In this document: one piece after another, positions 1 to 8,652 of the stretch
Numbering within the stretch: position 1 is the first letter of the stretch
Layout of the letters: the number at the start of each line of letters is the position of its first letter
Source of the DNA: Tsukamurella sp. TY48
GTDB lineage: Bacteria > Actinomycetota > Actinomycetes > Mycobacteriales > Mycobacteriaceae
Direction of reading: 5' to 3'
Assembly (NCBI RefSeq): GCF_019656655.1
Contig: NZ_BPMV01000002.1
Span: forward strand, 868,001 to 932,000
Length of the DNA stretch: 64,000 nucleotides
Translations under genes and position numbers: made by a program
The notes under the pieces: model-generated
The model's input: only the letters and a program-made list of their open reading frames with translations
The model's database searches: none
Told to the model about the DNA's origin: nothing

Positions 1-755
1 GTGACCCGCGGGTCGCCGGTGCCCACCAGCTCGACGTTGGTGAGCGAGAGGCCGGCGTTGTGATCTGCGCCGGACCCGAGGATGCTGATGCGGTTGTTGG
101 CGAACTTGCACGCGGTGACGTAGTTCTGAATGCACTTCGTGGTGATGCCCACCCCGAAGTTGTTGATGTCGGAGTTGATGAAACTGGTGCCGCCGGTGTT
201 CTCCTCCATCACCACACCGCGTTGGCCGTGGAAGCGCGGCGCGGTCTCGGCGTTGTGCTCTCCGCGGAGGGTCACCGCATCGAAGGAGCAGCGGAACGAA
301 TTCGCGAGCTGCACCGCTGTCGCCTTCACGCCGGTCAGGTGGAAACCCATGCGGGAGAAGGCCACGCGGTGCCTGTCGCGGAGCGTGATGAGCGTGCCCT
401 CGCCGTCGTACACCACCGTGCTGAGGTCGGCACCGGCACCGATGATCGTGGTGAAATCGGGGAGGTCGGGAAAGCGGGTCACGCGGTAAGCGCCCGGCGG
501 CACGTAGATGGGGGCTTTGCCCGCGGCTGCGCGGACCGCCGCATCGAAGGCGGCGGTGGCATCGGCCTTCCCGTCCCCGACCGCCCCGTAGGAGGCGATG
601 CTGATCCGGCCGTCGGGCCCGGGGTCGACGGGGGTCGGGGGCTCGGCGGACGAGCGACAGGCGGCGGCGGTCGTGGCGGCCGCACCAACCCCCAGGCCCA
701 AGAGGAGGCGTCGGCTCAGAACTCCTTCGCGTCCTTCGGCCTCGTCCTCACCCAC
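1..755 (-). CDS. Right-handed beta-helix (pectate-lyase-like) Tat lipoprotein, 3' end cut by window
   Basis: Partial: the gene starts at a GTG at 755 and runs off the left edge. The N-terminus has a twin-arginine motif (SRRLLLGLG), a hydrophobic stretch and a lipobox-like AAAC, so it is probably exported by Tat and lipid-anchored. It continues with SIASYGAVGDGKADATAAF, the usual opening of Pectate_lyase_3 / parallel beta-helix proteins, followed by repeated short strand-turn units (residues about 50-250). This fold often binds or cleaves polysaccharides. Its start overlaps the stop of the upstream hydrolase gene by 8 bp, making it the last gene visible in the polysaccharide operon. A role in trimming or modifying the secreted glycan is inferred from context; the substrate is unknown. 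Confidence 0.75.
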   Translation of the reverse strand, partial: MGEDEAEGREGVLSRRLLLGLGVGAAATTAAACRSSAEPPTPVDPGPDGRISIASYGAVGDGKADATAAFDAAVRAAAGKAPIYVPPGAYRVTRFPDLPDFTTIIGAGADLSTVVYDGEGTLITLRDRHRVAFSRMGFHLTGVKATAVQLANSFRCSFDAVTLRGEHNAETAPRFHGQRGVVMEENTGGTSFINSDINNFGVGITTKCIQNYVTACKFANNRISILGSGADHNAGLSLTNVELVGTGDPRV

Positions 756-2505
756 GATCGCTCCCGACGGTCCCCCGGTCGCTGCACCACTGCAGCACCG
801 TTTCCGCGACCGCCGCGCGGACATCGGCGTGGTAGGCGGGGTGATCGCCGAATTCGGTGGATACGATGTCGATTCGCGGGGCGGGACTGCGCCGGTTCAG
901 GCTCCGGAGGCCCTCCCCACCGCGCTGTCCGGTGAACCACTCGGCGTCCGGCGGCGCCAGGACCACCGTGGTGTGCACATCAGCGTCCGCCAGCGGGCGC
1001 AGGAGGACCTCCGGCACCTGGGTGATTCCCGCGATACCGAGGAGGCGCCAGGCCGGGTACGGAAGCCGGGACTGCAGCAGGGCCTTCACCCGCCCGCGGA
1101 ACGAGCGTTGGAAGGCGGGATCGGACCGCGGCACCCCCTGCGCGTCCGGGCCATCGGCATTGCGCAGCGCGCGTTTGGTGCGCCACGACCAGATCACGGG
1201 GTTGACGAGAACCGCTGCGTCCAAACGGGATTCCCGCCCGAGATGCGCCGTCAGCCAGGAACCCGAGCACACGCCGACCGCGGCCAGTCCCGCCGAGTCC
1301 GGATCGGCGGCGGCCGCGGCGGTATCGGCGTCCTCGCGTGCCTCCTCCGAGTAGCCGTGCGCGCGTTCTCCGCGGAGCACCACCCCGGACTCCCCCGCGC
1401 CCCGGCGATCGAAACGCACCGCCACCACACCGGTTCCGGCGACTCTGCGTGCCAAGCGCACCCACTCACGGTTCGGGCCGTGGTGGGTGTCATTGGCCGT
1501 CGCGAAGAACAGCACGCCGGGCGTCGCGTCCCCTGCCGATTCCGATGCGTGCCCTGGGGGTGTCGTCCGAATGCTGAACAGTGAATGGGGACCGAGGTAT
1601 TCGATGCTCTCGGTCACCTCGCCGCCCGCCGGGTCACGCAGGCGCGCGGTCCGGCGGATCGGTGGGTCGACGGGGACCTCCGGACCGGTGGCGGCGGTAT
1701 CGAGCCAGTCGGTGATCGCGTCGATGGCGTCGTCCGGGATGCGCACGAGGTAGTCGGGGGGCTGGACGTACTCGGCCATGTGCTCGACGTCGAGGCGGTC
1801 CGCGTCGACCGCCGTCGCGAAGGCCTCGACTTTGCGGTCGCCGCCTCCCGGCCGGGTCGCCACCAGCCATCGGCCACCGGTGCCGACCCTCTCCGGATCC
1901 AGGCGCAGCCCGGACAGGGCCGCGGCCGCGGTCTCCGACAACGTGGTCCCGATGAGCGGCACGGAGCCGGACACCGATCGGTCGTCTGCGCCGACCGTCA
2001 TCAGGTACAGGGCCCGTTGCTCGCGGAGGAAGGCCCGCCCGGAGGAGACCGGATCCCACAGTACGACCGGCCCCGTCTCGTGTCCCTCGGTCAGCGCGCG
2101 GGCGGCCATCAGGCAACCGGCCCGGAGCCCGACGACGGCGGGCGGCCCGGCGTTCAGCTCGCGCAGGTAGGCCAAGCCCGTACGACAGCTCGCCGCCCAC
2201 TGCTCGACGGCGTCGTCACCGTCTTCGGAATGCGCGGAATCCCCGGTACCGAGGTAATCGATACGGAGGACGGCGAGCCCCCGGTCGGCCAGTTGTGCGG
2301 CGAGCCTCCGCATTCCACGGGTCGCATCGAACTGCTCCTTCGCGAGCGAAGGGAGCAGCAGCACCGATCCCCGGGCGCGGCCCGAGGCGGGCAGATGGAG
2401 CACACCGAAGACCGCATCCGGATCCGTTCCCAGGTAGGTGTGCACCTCGCGGTGCGAGACGGGGCCAGCGGCGGCACGATCGTCGGTGCGCTGCTCCTCG
2501 GTCAC
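748..2505 (-). CDS. Protein with two tandem alpha/beta-hydrolase domains, polysaccharide-cluster associated
   Basis: About 585 residues in two alpha/beta-hydrolase halves. The first (to about residue 270) has the strand-turn order VLLLPSLAKEQFD, LRIDYLGTGDS and GLRAG, where Arg sits at the usual nucleophile position (about 128). The second (about 300-570) has FFATANDTHHGPNREW, RFDRRGAGES and GVCSG, with Cys (about 412) at the nucleophile position, and a late GDHPAYH that could supply the His. Similar hydrolases occur beside exosortase/exopolysaccharide loci. I prefer the GTG at 2505 because AAGGAG lies 8 nt upstream; a GTG at 2514 would instead overlap the wzz-like stop by 4 bp. Possible jobs are deacylation or thioester hydrolysis in the pathway, but the substrate is unknown. 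Confidence 0.7.
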   Translation of the reverse strand: MTEEQRTDDRAAAGPVSHREVHTYLGTDPDAVFGVLHLPASGRARGSVLLLPSLAKEQFDATRGMRRLAAQLADRGLAVLRIDYLGTGDSAHSEDGDDAVEQWAASCRTGLAYLRELNAGPPAVVGLRAGCLMAARALTEGHETGPVVLWDPVSSGRAFLREQRALYLMTVGADDRSVSGSVPLIGTTLSETAAAALSGLRLDPERVGTGGRWLVATRPGGGDRKVEAFATAVDADRLDVEHMAEYVQPPDYLVRIPDDAIDAITDWLDTAATGPEVPVDPPIRRTARLRDPAGGEVTESIEYLGPHSLFSIRTTPPGHASESAGDATPGVLFFATANDTHHGPNREWVRLARRVAGTGVVAVRFDRRGAGESGVVLRGERAHGYSEEAREDADTAAAAADPDSAGLAAVGVCSGSWLTAHLGRESRLDAAVLVNPVIWSWRTKRALRNADGPDAQGVPRSDPAFQRSFRGRVKALLQSRLPYPAWRLLGIAGITQVPEVLLRPLADADVHTTVVLAPPDAEWFTGQRGGEGLRSLNRRSPAPRIDIVSTEFGDHPAYHADVRAAVAETVLQWCSDRGTVGSDRG

Positions 2506-2510
2506 CTCCG

Positions 2511-3806
2511 TCACTCCTTGGTTCCGATCGGAAGCCGCTGCCACCAGGGGTTCGACTTCGCCGCGACGACGGTGTGCCCGGCCCGGGAGGGCTCGTTCAT
2601 CCCGAGGGCGCGGCGGTACCCGTCCGGCGATCGCGTGCCCAGGCGCGCCACCACCAGGCGCACCCTCTCGTCCAACCGCGCCGGGGATTCCGCCGGCACG
2701 CCGCCGAGGATCACGTAGTCGAAACCCGCGCCGAGCGTGCGCACCACATCGTGCGCGCGTGGTGACAGGAGGCGATCGGACACCGTCGAATCGGCTGCGT
2801 CCCCGGATCGAGCCCCGGACGGGAGCACCGCCACCGTGCCCGCCTCCGGCGCCAGGGTCCGGGAAACGCTCTGCGCGCCGTCGACGCCCGCGGCCAACGC
2901 AGCGCGCAGGCTCGGCTCCGCTCCGCCCGACGCGTCACCCGCCGACGCCGAGGCGGCGGAGGCGGGTCCCACCGCACGGCAGTCGATCAGCAGCACAGCG
3001 GAATCGGTGTCGGCCAGATCCTCGGCGAGGGTCTGCGCCATCGGCCAGGCGTCACCGTCGACCGCCGACACCAGAATCGACACACCGGTCCCCGCCGAGG
3101 CGGCACCGGCGGCCGCGACGACGGTATCGCGCACCGCGACGCCGTTCTCGGCGCGCACGACCGGGACGCCGAGGTCGTCGCCCAGTTCGCCGGCCGTCGC
3201 GACGCGCGGACGAAGCCTGATCAGGACGAAGGCCGCGGCGCACCCCAGGAGGACACCGACCGCGAGACCCGCGGCGCCGTACTTCGACACCGGGGCAACC
3301 GATGCGACGGCCCCGGATCCGTCCGTCACGGGGAGCAGCCGCACCCACGGCGGCAACCCGGGCCTCGGGAGTTCGAGTTCGGACACCTCGCGAGCCAGTT
3401 GGCGTGCGGTCTCCCCCGCCAGCCCCTGCGCGATCACGTCGGACGGGTGGGTCGCCGTGAACTGCAGCAACAACGTCCCCGGGGCGAAGGTCACCTTCAC
3501 CTGGGCGGCGATCTCCTCCGGACTCATCGTCAGCTGCAGCGCTTTGGCGACCTCGGCGGTGATCTTCGGGGAGGTGCCGAGCTCGGCGTAGGTGGCCATC
3601 CGGGCCTGGGCGGCCTGGACCGAGTTGTACATGTCGCCGCCCGAAGTGCCGGAGTTGTTCACCACCACGTAGGACTGCGCCGTCGCGGTGTACACGAGGG
3701 GCCTGGACTGCGCGTACCCGACGCCGAGGACCGTTCCGGCGACCGCGCAGATCAGGACGAGCCACCACCCTCGCCGCACGAACTGGGTGACGTCACGGAG
3801 CGTCAC
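2511..3806 (-). CDS. Wzz-type polysaccharide chain-length protein with degenerate kinase-like domain
   Basis: 431 residues. A membrane segment (WWLVLICAVAGTVLGVGYA) near residue 15 opens a Wzz domain with a periplasmic-type stretch (YTATAQSYVVVNNSGTSG; PEEIAAQVKVTFAPGTLLL). A second membrane segment (AAGLAVGVLLGCAAAFVLI) is followed by a cytoplasmic Rossmann-like half. Actinobacterial relatives often fuse Wzz to a tyrosine-kinase-like ATPase. Here VLLIDCRA resembles the Walker A' strand, but no GxxxxGK[ST] P-loop is visible, so ATP use is doubtful. The GTG start (3806) overlaps the polymerase stop as TAGTG. Probable role: setting chain length or assisting export together with the Wzy-like and Wzx-like proteins of the same operon. 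Confidence 0.75.
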   Translation of the reverse strand: MTLRDVTQFVRRGWWLVLICAVAGTVLGVGYAQSRPLVYTATAQSYVVVNNSGTSGGDMYNSVQAAQARMATYAELGTSPKITAEVAKALQLTMSPEEIAAQVKVTFAPGTLLLQFTATHPSDVIAQGLAGETARQLAREVSELELPRPGLPPWVRLLPVTDGSGAVASVAPVSKYGAAGLAVGVLLGCAAAFVLIRLRPRVATAGELGDDLGVPVVRAENGVAVRDTVVAAAGAASAGTGVSILVSAVDGDAWPMAQTLAEDLADTDSAVLLIDCRAVGPASAASASAGDASGGAEPSLRAALAAGVDGAQSVSRTLAPEAGTVAVLPSGARSGDAADSTVSDRLLSPRAHDVVRTLGAGFDYVILGGVPAESPARLDERVRLVVARLGTRSPDGYRRALGMNEPSRAGHTVVAAKSNPWWQRLPIGTKE

Positions 3807-5287
3807 TATGGGATTCCTTTCGGTACGGCCGCAAGAACCGGAGCGGCGACTCCGGGGCCGGGGTTCGACGGCGGACTCCCGCATTCGGACCGCATGCCTG
3901 CCTCGCCCCCACTGGCCTCGGCGTGCGCACCCCGTGCGCGCTGGCGATCTTGCGCACCCAGGATACGGATGAACCATACGACTGCAAAGACCGCGGTGGC
4001 GAGCACACACTGCTGCAGTCCCTTCCCCGCGACCTCCGAAATGCCCAGCGCGCCGCGCTCGAACAGGGCGGGCAGTGCGACGAAGACCACCCCCATGGTG
4101 AGCACCGGGACGGATCGTCCCCGCAGGCACCGGGATACCGCGCACACGGCCAGCAGCACGAGGATCGATTCCACGAGGACACCCGACGTTCCGCCGATCC
4201 GGATCCCCTCGTTGATGTGCCCTTCCGCCAGCGAGACCTGCACGCCCGACATGTCGACGGAGCTGGCGCGCACCCGCTCCGCCCAGTCCGGCCCGGCGAG
4301 CTTCTTGTCGACACCGAGCTGCGCGGGAATCAGGTTCAGGGGCATCCGGAGCAGGACATCGGAGATATCGAGATAGCCGGGCCCCCGGTAGAAGGTGTTG
4401 TCGGTGGCGGCCTCGAACAGGTCGAACCGCCGGATCAGCGGCAGGAGCGGCCCCCACGCGGGCGGATACGGCGCATCGATGCCCGAGGTCAGGTGCGCGG
4501 TCGTCGCGCCGACCTTGAGGCCCTGGAGCGCGCCGAAGACGCCCACCGCACCGATCCCGCCGACCGCGAGCAGTACGGCGCGCATCTTCGTGAATCCGGT
4601 GAGGAGCAGGCGCACCGTGACCGCCATCAGGGCACCCATGAAGGGGGTCTTCGACGACTGCACCACCCCCCACGCGAACTCGCCCCCCACCAGGACGGCG
4701 ATCGCGACGGCGTTCCACCGTGGCGAATCCAGTCGCAGGTAGAGGATGAGGGCCGCGGCGCCGATGGCTCCCATCCCGGTGAAGATGGACAGGTAGGGAT
4801 TGGCTGCGGCGACCTCACCGGCGCGACTCACGGTGCCGGTGAGGTACGCGAAACCCCTGGCCGCCAGTCCCACGCACCACAGCACGACGAAGGTGGCGAT
4901 CACGGCGGCCGATTGCTTCGGCAGGTCCGCGTCGGGCCGCCGGTCCGGCGGTTGGAGGCGTTGGAACAGGACGAAGGCGGCGACGCAGGCAACGTAGATC
5001 CAGAGCCCCGAGGTGACCGGCGGGAGCACCTGGGCGATGCCGCGGTCGTATCCCGCGTGGAAGAGCCGCGTATCGGCGATGTTGTCGCCGAACGACGGTG
5101 TCGGCGTGGCCACCAGCAGCAGGACCGGGCGCGCGATGAACGAGATCGTCCAGTACGCCGATTGGATCAGCAGCAGCACCCGCGGGGCGCCGCGCCCCGC
5201 CGCAGCGACCAGGGCCAGCGCGATCAGGGGGATCGCGGTCTGCACGATGCTGCCCCACCCCGGGGTGACCTCAGCCCAGGGCGGCAT
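3806..5287 (-). CDS. Polytopic membrane protein, probable Wzy-type polysaccharide polymerase
   Basis: About 493 residues with ten or more hydrophobic segments (for example TAIPLIALALVAAAG, IYVACVAAFVLFQ, AAVIATFVVLWCVGLAA) and a large hydrophilic loop near residues 270-350 (RRFDLFEAATDNTFYRGPGY and LAEGHINEGIRIGG). This layout is typical of O-antigen or exopolysaccharide polymerases, whose sequences diverge too far for a motif call. The position between a glycosyltransferase and the Wzz-like gene supports it. The ATG at 5287 overlaps the upstream stop by 17 bp; a GTG at 5245 is an alternative start. The alternative function would be another polytopic glycan enzyme such as an O-antigen ligase. 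Confidence 0.65.
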   Translation of the reverse strand: MPPWAEVTPGWGSIVQTAIPLIALALVAAAGRGAPRVLLLIQSAYWTISFIARPVLLLVATPTPSFGDNIADTRLFHAGYDRGIAQVLPPVTSGLWIYVACVAAFVLFQRLQPPDRRPDADLPKQSAAVIATFVVLWCVGLAARGFAYLTGTVSRAGEVAAANPYLSIFTGMGAIGAAALILYLRLDSPRWNAVAIAVLVGGEFAWGVVQSSKTPFMGALMAVTVRLLLTGFTKMRAVLLAVGGIGAVGVFGALQGLKVGATTAHLTSGIDAPYPPAWGPLLPLIRRFDLFEAATDNTFYRGPGYLDISDVLLRMPLNLIPAQLGVDKKLAGPDWAERVRASSVDMSGVQVSLAEGHINEGIRIGGTSGVLVESILVLLAVCAVSRCLRGRSVPVLTMGVVFVALPALFERGALGISEVAGKGLQQCVLATAVFAVVWFIRILGAQDRQRARGAHAEASGGEAGMRSECGSPPSNPGPGVAAPVLAAVPKGIP

Positions 5288-6275
5288 GGATCTGTTCCGC
5301 CCGATCGCGATAGGTGTGGCCGCCCTCGACGATTCTGCGGTGGCCACGCGCGGCGACCGCGGCGGCCTCGTCGGGAGCTGCGGCGCAGCGACGCAGGATC
5401 TCGGCGAGTTCCTCGTGGCTGTCGAAGAGGTAGGCCTCCCGGCCGTCGTCGAACAGCGCCTCGTGCTCGACGGTGCGCTCCCCCACGACGAGTCCGGCGG
5501 CCGCGGGGACCTCGAAGGTCCGGCAGGTGTGGGTGTCGCGGTTATCGGAGTTGAGGAGCACGAGGTTGGCGCCGATCGTGGCGATCGCGGCCGAGAGTTC
5601 CTCGCCGTACTGCGGGCCGGCGATCCGGGCGCCACTGGTCCTGGCTCCGAGATTCCGCCGCCAGCCGGGGCCCGCCAGGTAGAACCGGTCACCCAGTTCG
5701 CCCGCGAGTTCGATCAGGAATTCGGTGCGGTCGGGCCGCATCGCGCCGATGAATCCCGCGTCGTACCGGACGGGGCCGCGCCGTGCCACGGGGCGGTGCC
5801 AGGCGGGGTCGTAGGCGCTGAAGACGTGGATCACCCGGGCCACGCCGCGGGCGTCCAGTTCGGGCACGTTGTGCGCCTTGGTGGTGACCACCGCGTCCCA
5901 CTCGGCCTCCCGTTCGAGGTAGGCCGGCGTGGTGTTGTACGGATTCGTCACATCGTCCGCGCTGTAGTGCACCTTGACCGGCACCGGCAGGGACAGGAGC
6001 CGGGCCTGGTCGAGATGCACCGTCTTGTAGCAGAACAGGAGGTCGGGGCGCAGGGCGGCAACGCAATCCGCCAGTTCGCGGTGCACCCGGTCGACGGTGG
6101 CCGGCGAGCGCTCGCCGGTGCGTTTGGCGTACCACCACGCGGGCGTGCCGCGCGTCGGCACGGTCACGGCGGTGGTGTCGACGACGACGACCTCATGGCC
6201 CGCGGCCCGGAAGCCGTCGGCGAGGGAACGGGCATTGCTGCCGTACCAGTTGTCGCCCGCGAAGAGGATTCTCAT
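5271..6275 (-). CDS. CgeB-like GT-B glycosyltransferase
   Basis: 334 residues. The opening MRILFAGDNWYGSNARSLADGF is the first Rossmann strand and loop of a GT-B enzyme. The middle has SADDVTNPYNTTPAYLE and VVTTKAHNVPELDARG, as in CgeB / DUF3880-type transferases. The C-terminal half has GFIGAMRPDRTEFLIEL and the donor-site region NSDNRDTHTCRTFEVPAAAG, followed by GERTVEHEALFDDG. It probably adds one sugar to the lipid-linked repeat unit in the cytoplasm. The ATG start overlaps the flippase stop as ATGA. The sugar donor cannot be read from the sequence. Confidence 0.8.
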   Translation of the reverse strand: MRILFAGDNWYGSNARSLADGFRAAGHEVVVVDTTAVTVPTRGTPAWWYAKRTGERSPATVDRVHRELADCVAALRPDLLFCYKTVHLDQARLLSLPVPVKVHYSADDVTNPYNTTPAYLEREAEWDAVVTTKAHNVPELDARGVARVIHVFSAYDPAWHRPVARRGPVRYDAGFIGAMRPDRTEFLIELAGELGDRFYLAGPGWRRNLGARTSGARIAGPQYGEELSAAIATIGANLVLLNSDNRDTHTCRTFEVPAAAGLVVGERTVEHEALFDDGREAYLFDSHEELAEILRRCAAAPDEAAAVAARGHRRIVEGGHTYRDRAEQIHAALG

Positions 6276-7513
6276 ACCGGTGTCTCCTCCGCAAGGGTCG
6301 GCGCGACTCCTCGACGGCGCAGTACCTCCGCGCGGACGAGATAGAAGGTGGCCGCGGCGGTCTCCGCGAGCGCGATGCCGACGACGAGCGTCATCGGTGC
6401 GTGGGTCTGGAAGGCGACGCCGAGCGTGATGAAGGCGACCACTGCACCGGTCGCCGCACCGGCCACCACGCCGATCTTGTCGCTGAGCACCGGCAGGACC
6501 GCGGTCGCGACGAAGGAGGCCACCGCCATCCCCGGCAGCGACCATGCCCCGACCTGGAGCAGGGGTACCGCGTCGATGAACTCGGCCCCGAACAGGATCG
6601 GAACGATCCACGGCGCCAGCACCGTCAGCATCAGGGCGGCGAGCGCGCCGAGTCCGGCCACCACCAACACCATGCGCCGGACCACTCCCCAGAACTCGGC
6701 GCCGATGCGTTTGCGATCGGCCATCCGCGGCAGCAGGGTCCAGCCGACCGCGTCGAGCAACGAACCGGTCGCCTGCACCGGCCGGTCCGAGGCGCTGAAG
6801 AGGCCGATCGCCTGCCGCGGCAGTGCACCGGCGAAGAGGGCCGCAGCTCCCTGCTCGTACGAGTTCTCGAGCATCCGGGCCAGCAGCACCGGAGCCCCGA
6901 GCCGATACAGGTCGCCGAGTTCGCGGGGGCGCCCCGGCGGGCCCAGTTCGCGCCACGCCCAGACCCACGACCAGCACACCGGCACCAAAGACGAGGCGAT
7001 CATGCACAGCACCGCCACGTGTGCGGTGGGCCGGATCGGTAGCAGCGCCACGAGCAGGAGCAGGTACAGCGCGCGCCCCACGGACTGCTGCACCAGGATC
7101 ACACCGAATCGCTTCATGCCCAGCTGAACCCAGTCCTCTCCGGCGGCGCTGATCGCGCCGCCGAACAGCCCGAGCGTGGCGATGTTGAGCAGGTCGGATG
7201 TGGAGAACAGATGCGTCGCCGCGCAGAGTCCGCCGAGGAGCGCCACCATCGTGCCGCGCATCACGCCGTAGGCGCCGCGCAGCTCACTGAGCCCGGGGTC
7301 GCCGATCCGGGCGGCGAGGAAGGCGGTGATGCCCTGGTCGGTGACGAGCGCACCGAGGAAGAAGGTCGACAGCGCCACTGTCAGAAGGCCCATCCCGTAC
7401 GGGCCCAGCAACCGGGCGCACAGCGGGAGCGTGATGAGGGTGATGAGGTACTGGCCGTACTTCCCGAACGAGACGAGCGCGACGTCGCGCATCACGCCCA
7501 CTGCGCCCTTCAT
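6272..7513 (-). CDS. Wzx-like polysaccharide flippase (MOP superfamily)
   Basis: 413 residues with about 12 hydrophobic segments. The start reads VALVSFGKYGQYLITLITLPLCARLLGPYG in short overlapping pieces, the usual first helix of MOP/Wzx flippases (residues about 10-40, with the LLGPYGMG turn). Later parts include LYRLGAPVLLARMLENSYEQG and IVPILFGAEFIDAVPLLQ, also typical of the family. It would flip undecaprenyl-linked repeat units across the membrane for the Wzy-like polymerase encoded two genes downstream. Its start overlaps the preceding glycosyltransferase stop as ATGA, and its stop overlaps the next gene's start, so translation is probably coupled. Confidence 0.82.
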   Translation of the reverse strand: MKGAVGVMRDVALVSFGKYGQYLITLITLPLCARLLGPYGMGLLTVALSTFFLGALVTDQGITAFLAARIGDPGLSELRGAYGVMRGTMVALLGGLCAATHLFSTSDLLNIATLGLFGGAISAAGEDWVQLGMKRFGVILVQQSVGRALYLLLLVALLPIRPTAHVAVLCMIASSLVPVCWSWVWAWRELGPPGRPRELGDLYRLGAPVLLARMLENSYEQGAAALFAGALPRQAIGLFSASDRPVQATGSLLDAVGWTLLPRMADRKRIGAEFWGVVRRMVLVVAGLGALAALMLTVLAPWIVPILFGAEFIDAVPLLQVGAWSLPGMAVASFVATAVLPVLSDKIGVVAGAATGAVVAFITLGVAFQTHAPMTLVVGIALAETAAATFYLVRAEVLRRRGVAPTLAEETPV

Positions 7514-8652
7514 CGGGGCCGCCGTCCGTCGAGCGTCCGGTGGATCAGATGCGCCGCCTGCTCCGCGGACGCATCGATGCCGAAGTCCTCGGCGCGCGCC
7601 GCGGCTCTGTCGGCGAGCCGGGTCCGCAGGTCCCGGTCGTCGATCAGCCGGTCGATCGCCGCGGCCAGCAGCACAGGATCACCGGTCGGGACGAGAACCC
7701 CGTCGACACCGTCGTCGATGATCTCGGTGGGGCCTCCGCTCGCCGCGGCGATCACCGCGCAGTGGGCCGCCATCGCCTCGACGACCACCTGGCCGAAGGG
7801 CTCGGCGAGGCGAGAGAAGTGAATCACCACATCGGCGGCGGCGGCCTCGGCGAGCGGCTCGGAGACATTGCCCACGAAGGCCACGCGCTCGCCGAGTCCC
7901 AGCTCGGCAGTCCGCCGGCGCAGCTGATCGGCGTACTCGTGCTCGCCGAAGAGCGTGCCGCCGACGAATCGGACGGCACTCTCGGTACGCGTCCTCGCGA
8001 GGGCCTCGAGCACGAGGTCCTGTCCCTTCCACGGCGCCAAGCGACCGAGCATCAGCACGCGCGCTTCGTCGGGTGCGCGCTGCGGCGCACCGCCCGGCAC
8101 GGAGGCCAGGTCGACGCCGGGGTAGACGACCGCGGCCGGCCGGCCGCCGGTCCACAGGGTGTCGCGGGTGGTGCGGCTGTTCGCGATGAATCCCCGGGCG
8201 ACGCCGCGGCCCAGGGCTCGCAGGATGAGGGCGACGGGACCGAAGTAGTCGGGGCTGATGCGATCGTGCACGTGCCAGATCAGCGGGATCCCGGCGCGGC
8301 GGGCAGCGACCGTTCCCATCAACAGCGCTTTGGTCGACTCGGCGAGCACGGCCTCGGCGCCCGCTGCCCGCAGGACGCCGCCGATGCGCCATCCGGCCCG
8401 CACCATCCGCGCCGCACCGGAGATCCAGCGCAACCGGGATCCGGCGATCGACACGGATGAGCTCGCGAATCCTGTGTCGACCACAGTCGCCTCGACGCCC
8501 GCATCCGCCAGGATCTGTTGCAGGGGGCCTGCTTCGGTGAGCACCGCGAGCGGCTCGATCCCGTGCTGCGGGAACCGCCGGGCCATGCGGGCCCAGGCGA
8601 GTTCGGCGCCCGACGGTGCCGCGGAGTGCGAGAGCAACGCCACCTTCGTCAT
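7510..8652 (-). CDS. GT4-family glycosyltransferase
   Basis: 380 residues, GT-B fold. The N-terminal half shows LLSHSAAPSGAELAWARM, IWHVHDRIS and GFIANSRTTRDTLW. The C-terminal half has VYPGVDLASVPGG, VLMLGRLAPWKGQDLVLEA and RVAFVGNVSEPLAEAAA. The E-x7-E donor-binding region reads SRLAEPFGQVVVEAMAAHCAV. These are the classic GT4 (Glyco_transf_1) motifs. It probably extends the repeat unit on the cytoplasmic face. It starts with an ATGA overlap on its upstream neighbour and has the same coupling downstream. Specificity is unknown. Confidence 0.88.
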   Translation of the reverse strand: MTKVALLSHSAAPSGAELAWARMARRFPQHGIEPLAVLTEAGPLQQILADAGVEATVVDTGFASSSVSIAGSRLRWISGAARMVRAGWRIGGVLRAAGAEAVLAESTKALLMGTVAARRAGIPLIWHVHDRISPDYFGPVALILRALGRGVARGFIANSRTTRDTLWTGGRPAAVVYPGVDLASVPGGAPQRAPDEARVLMLGRLAPWKGQDLVLEALARTRTESAVRFVGGTLFGEHEYADQLRRRTAELGLGERVAFVGNVSEPLAEAAAADVVIHFSRLAEPFGQVVVEAMAAHCAVIAAASGGPTEIIDDGVDGVLVPTGDPVLLAAAIDRLIDDRDLRTRLADRAAARAEDFGIDASAEQAAHLIHRTLDGRRPR

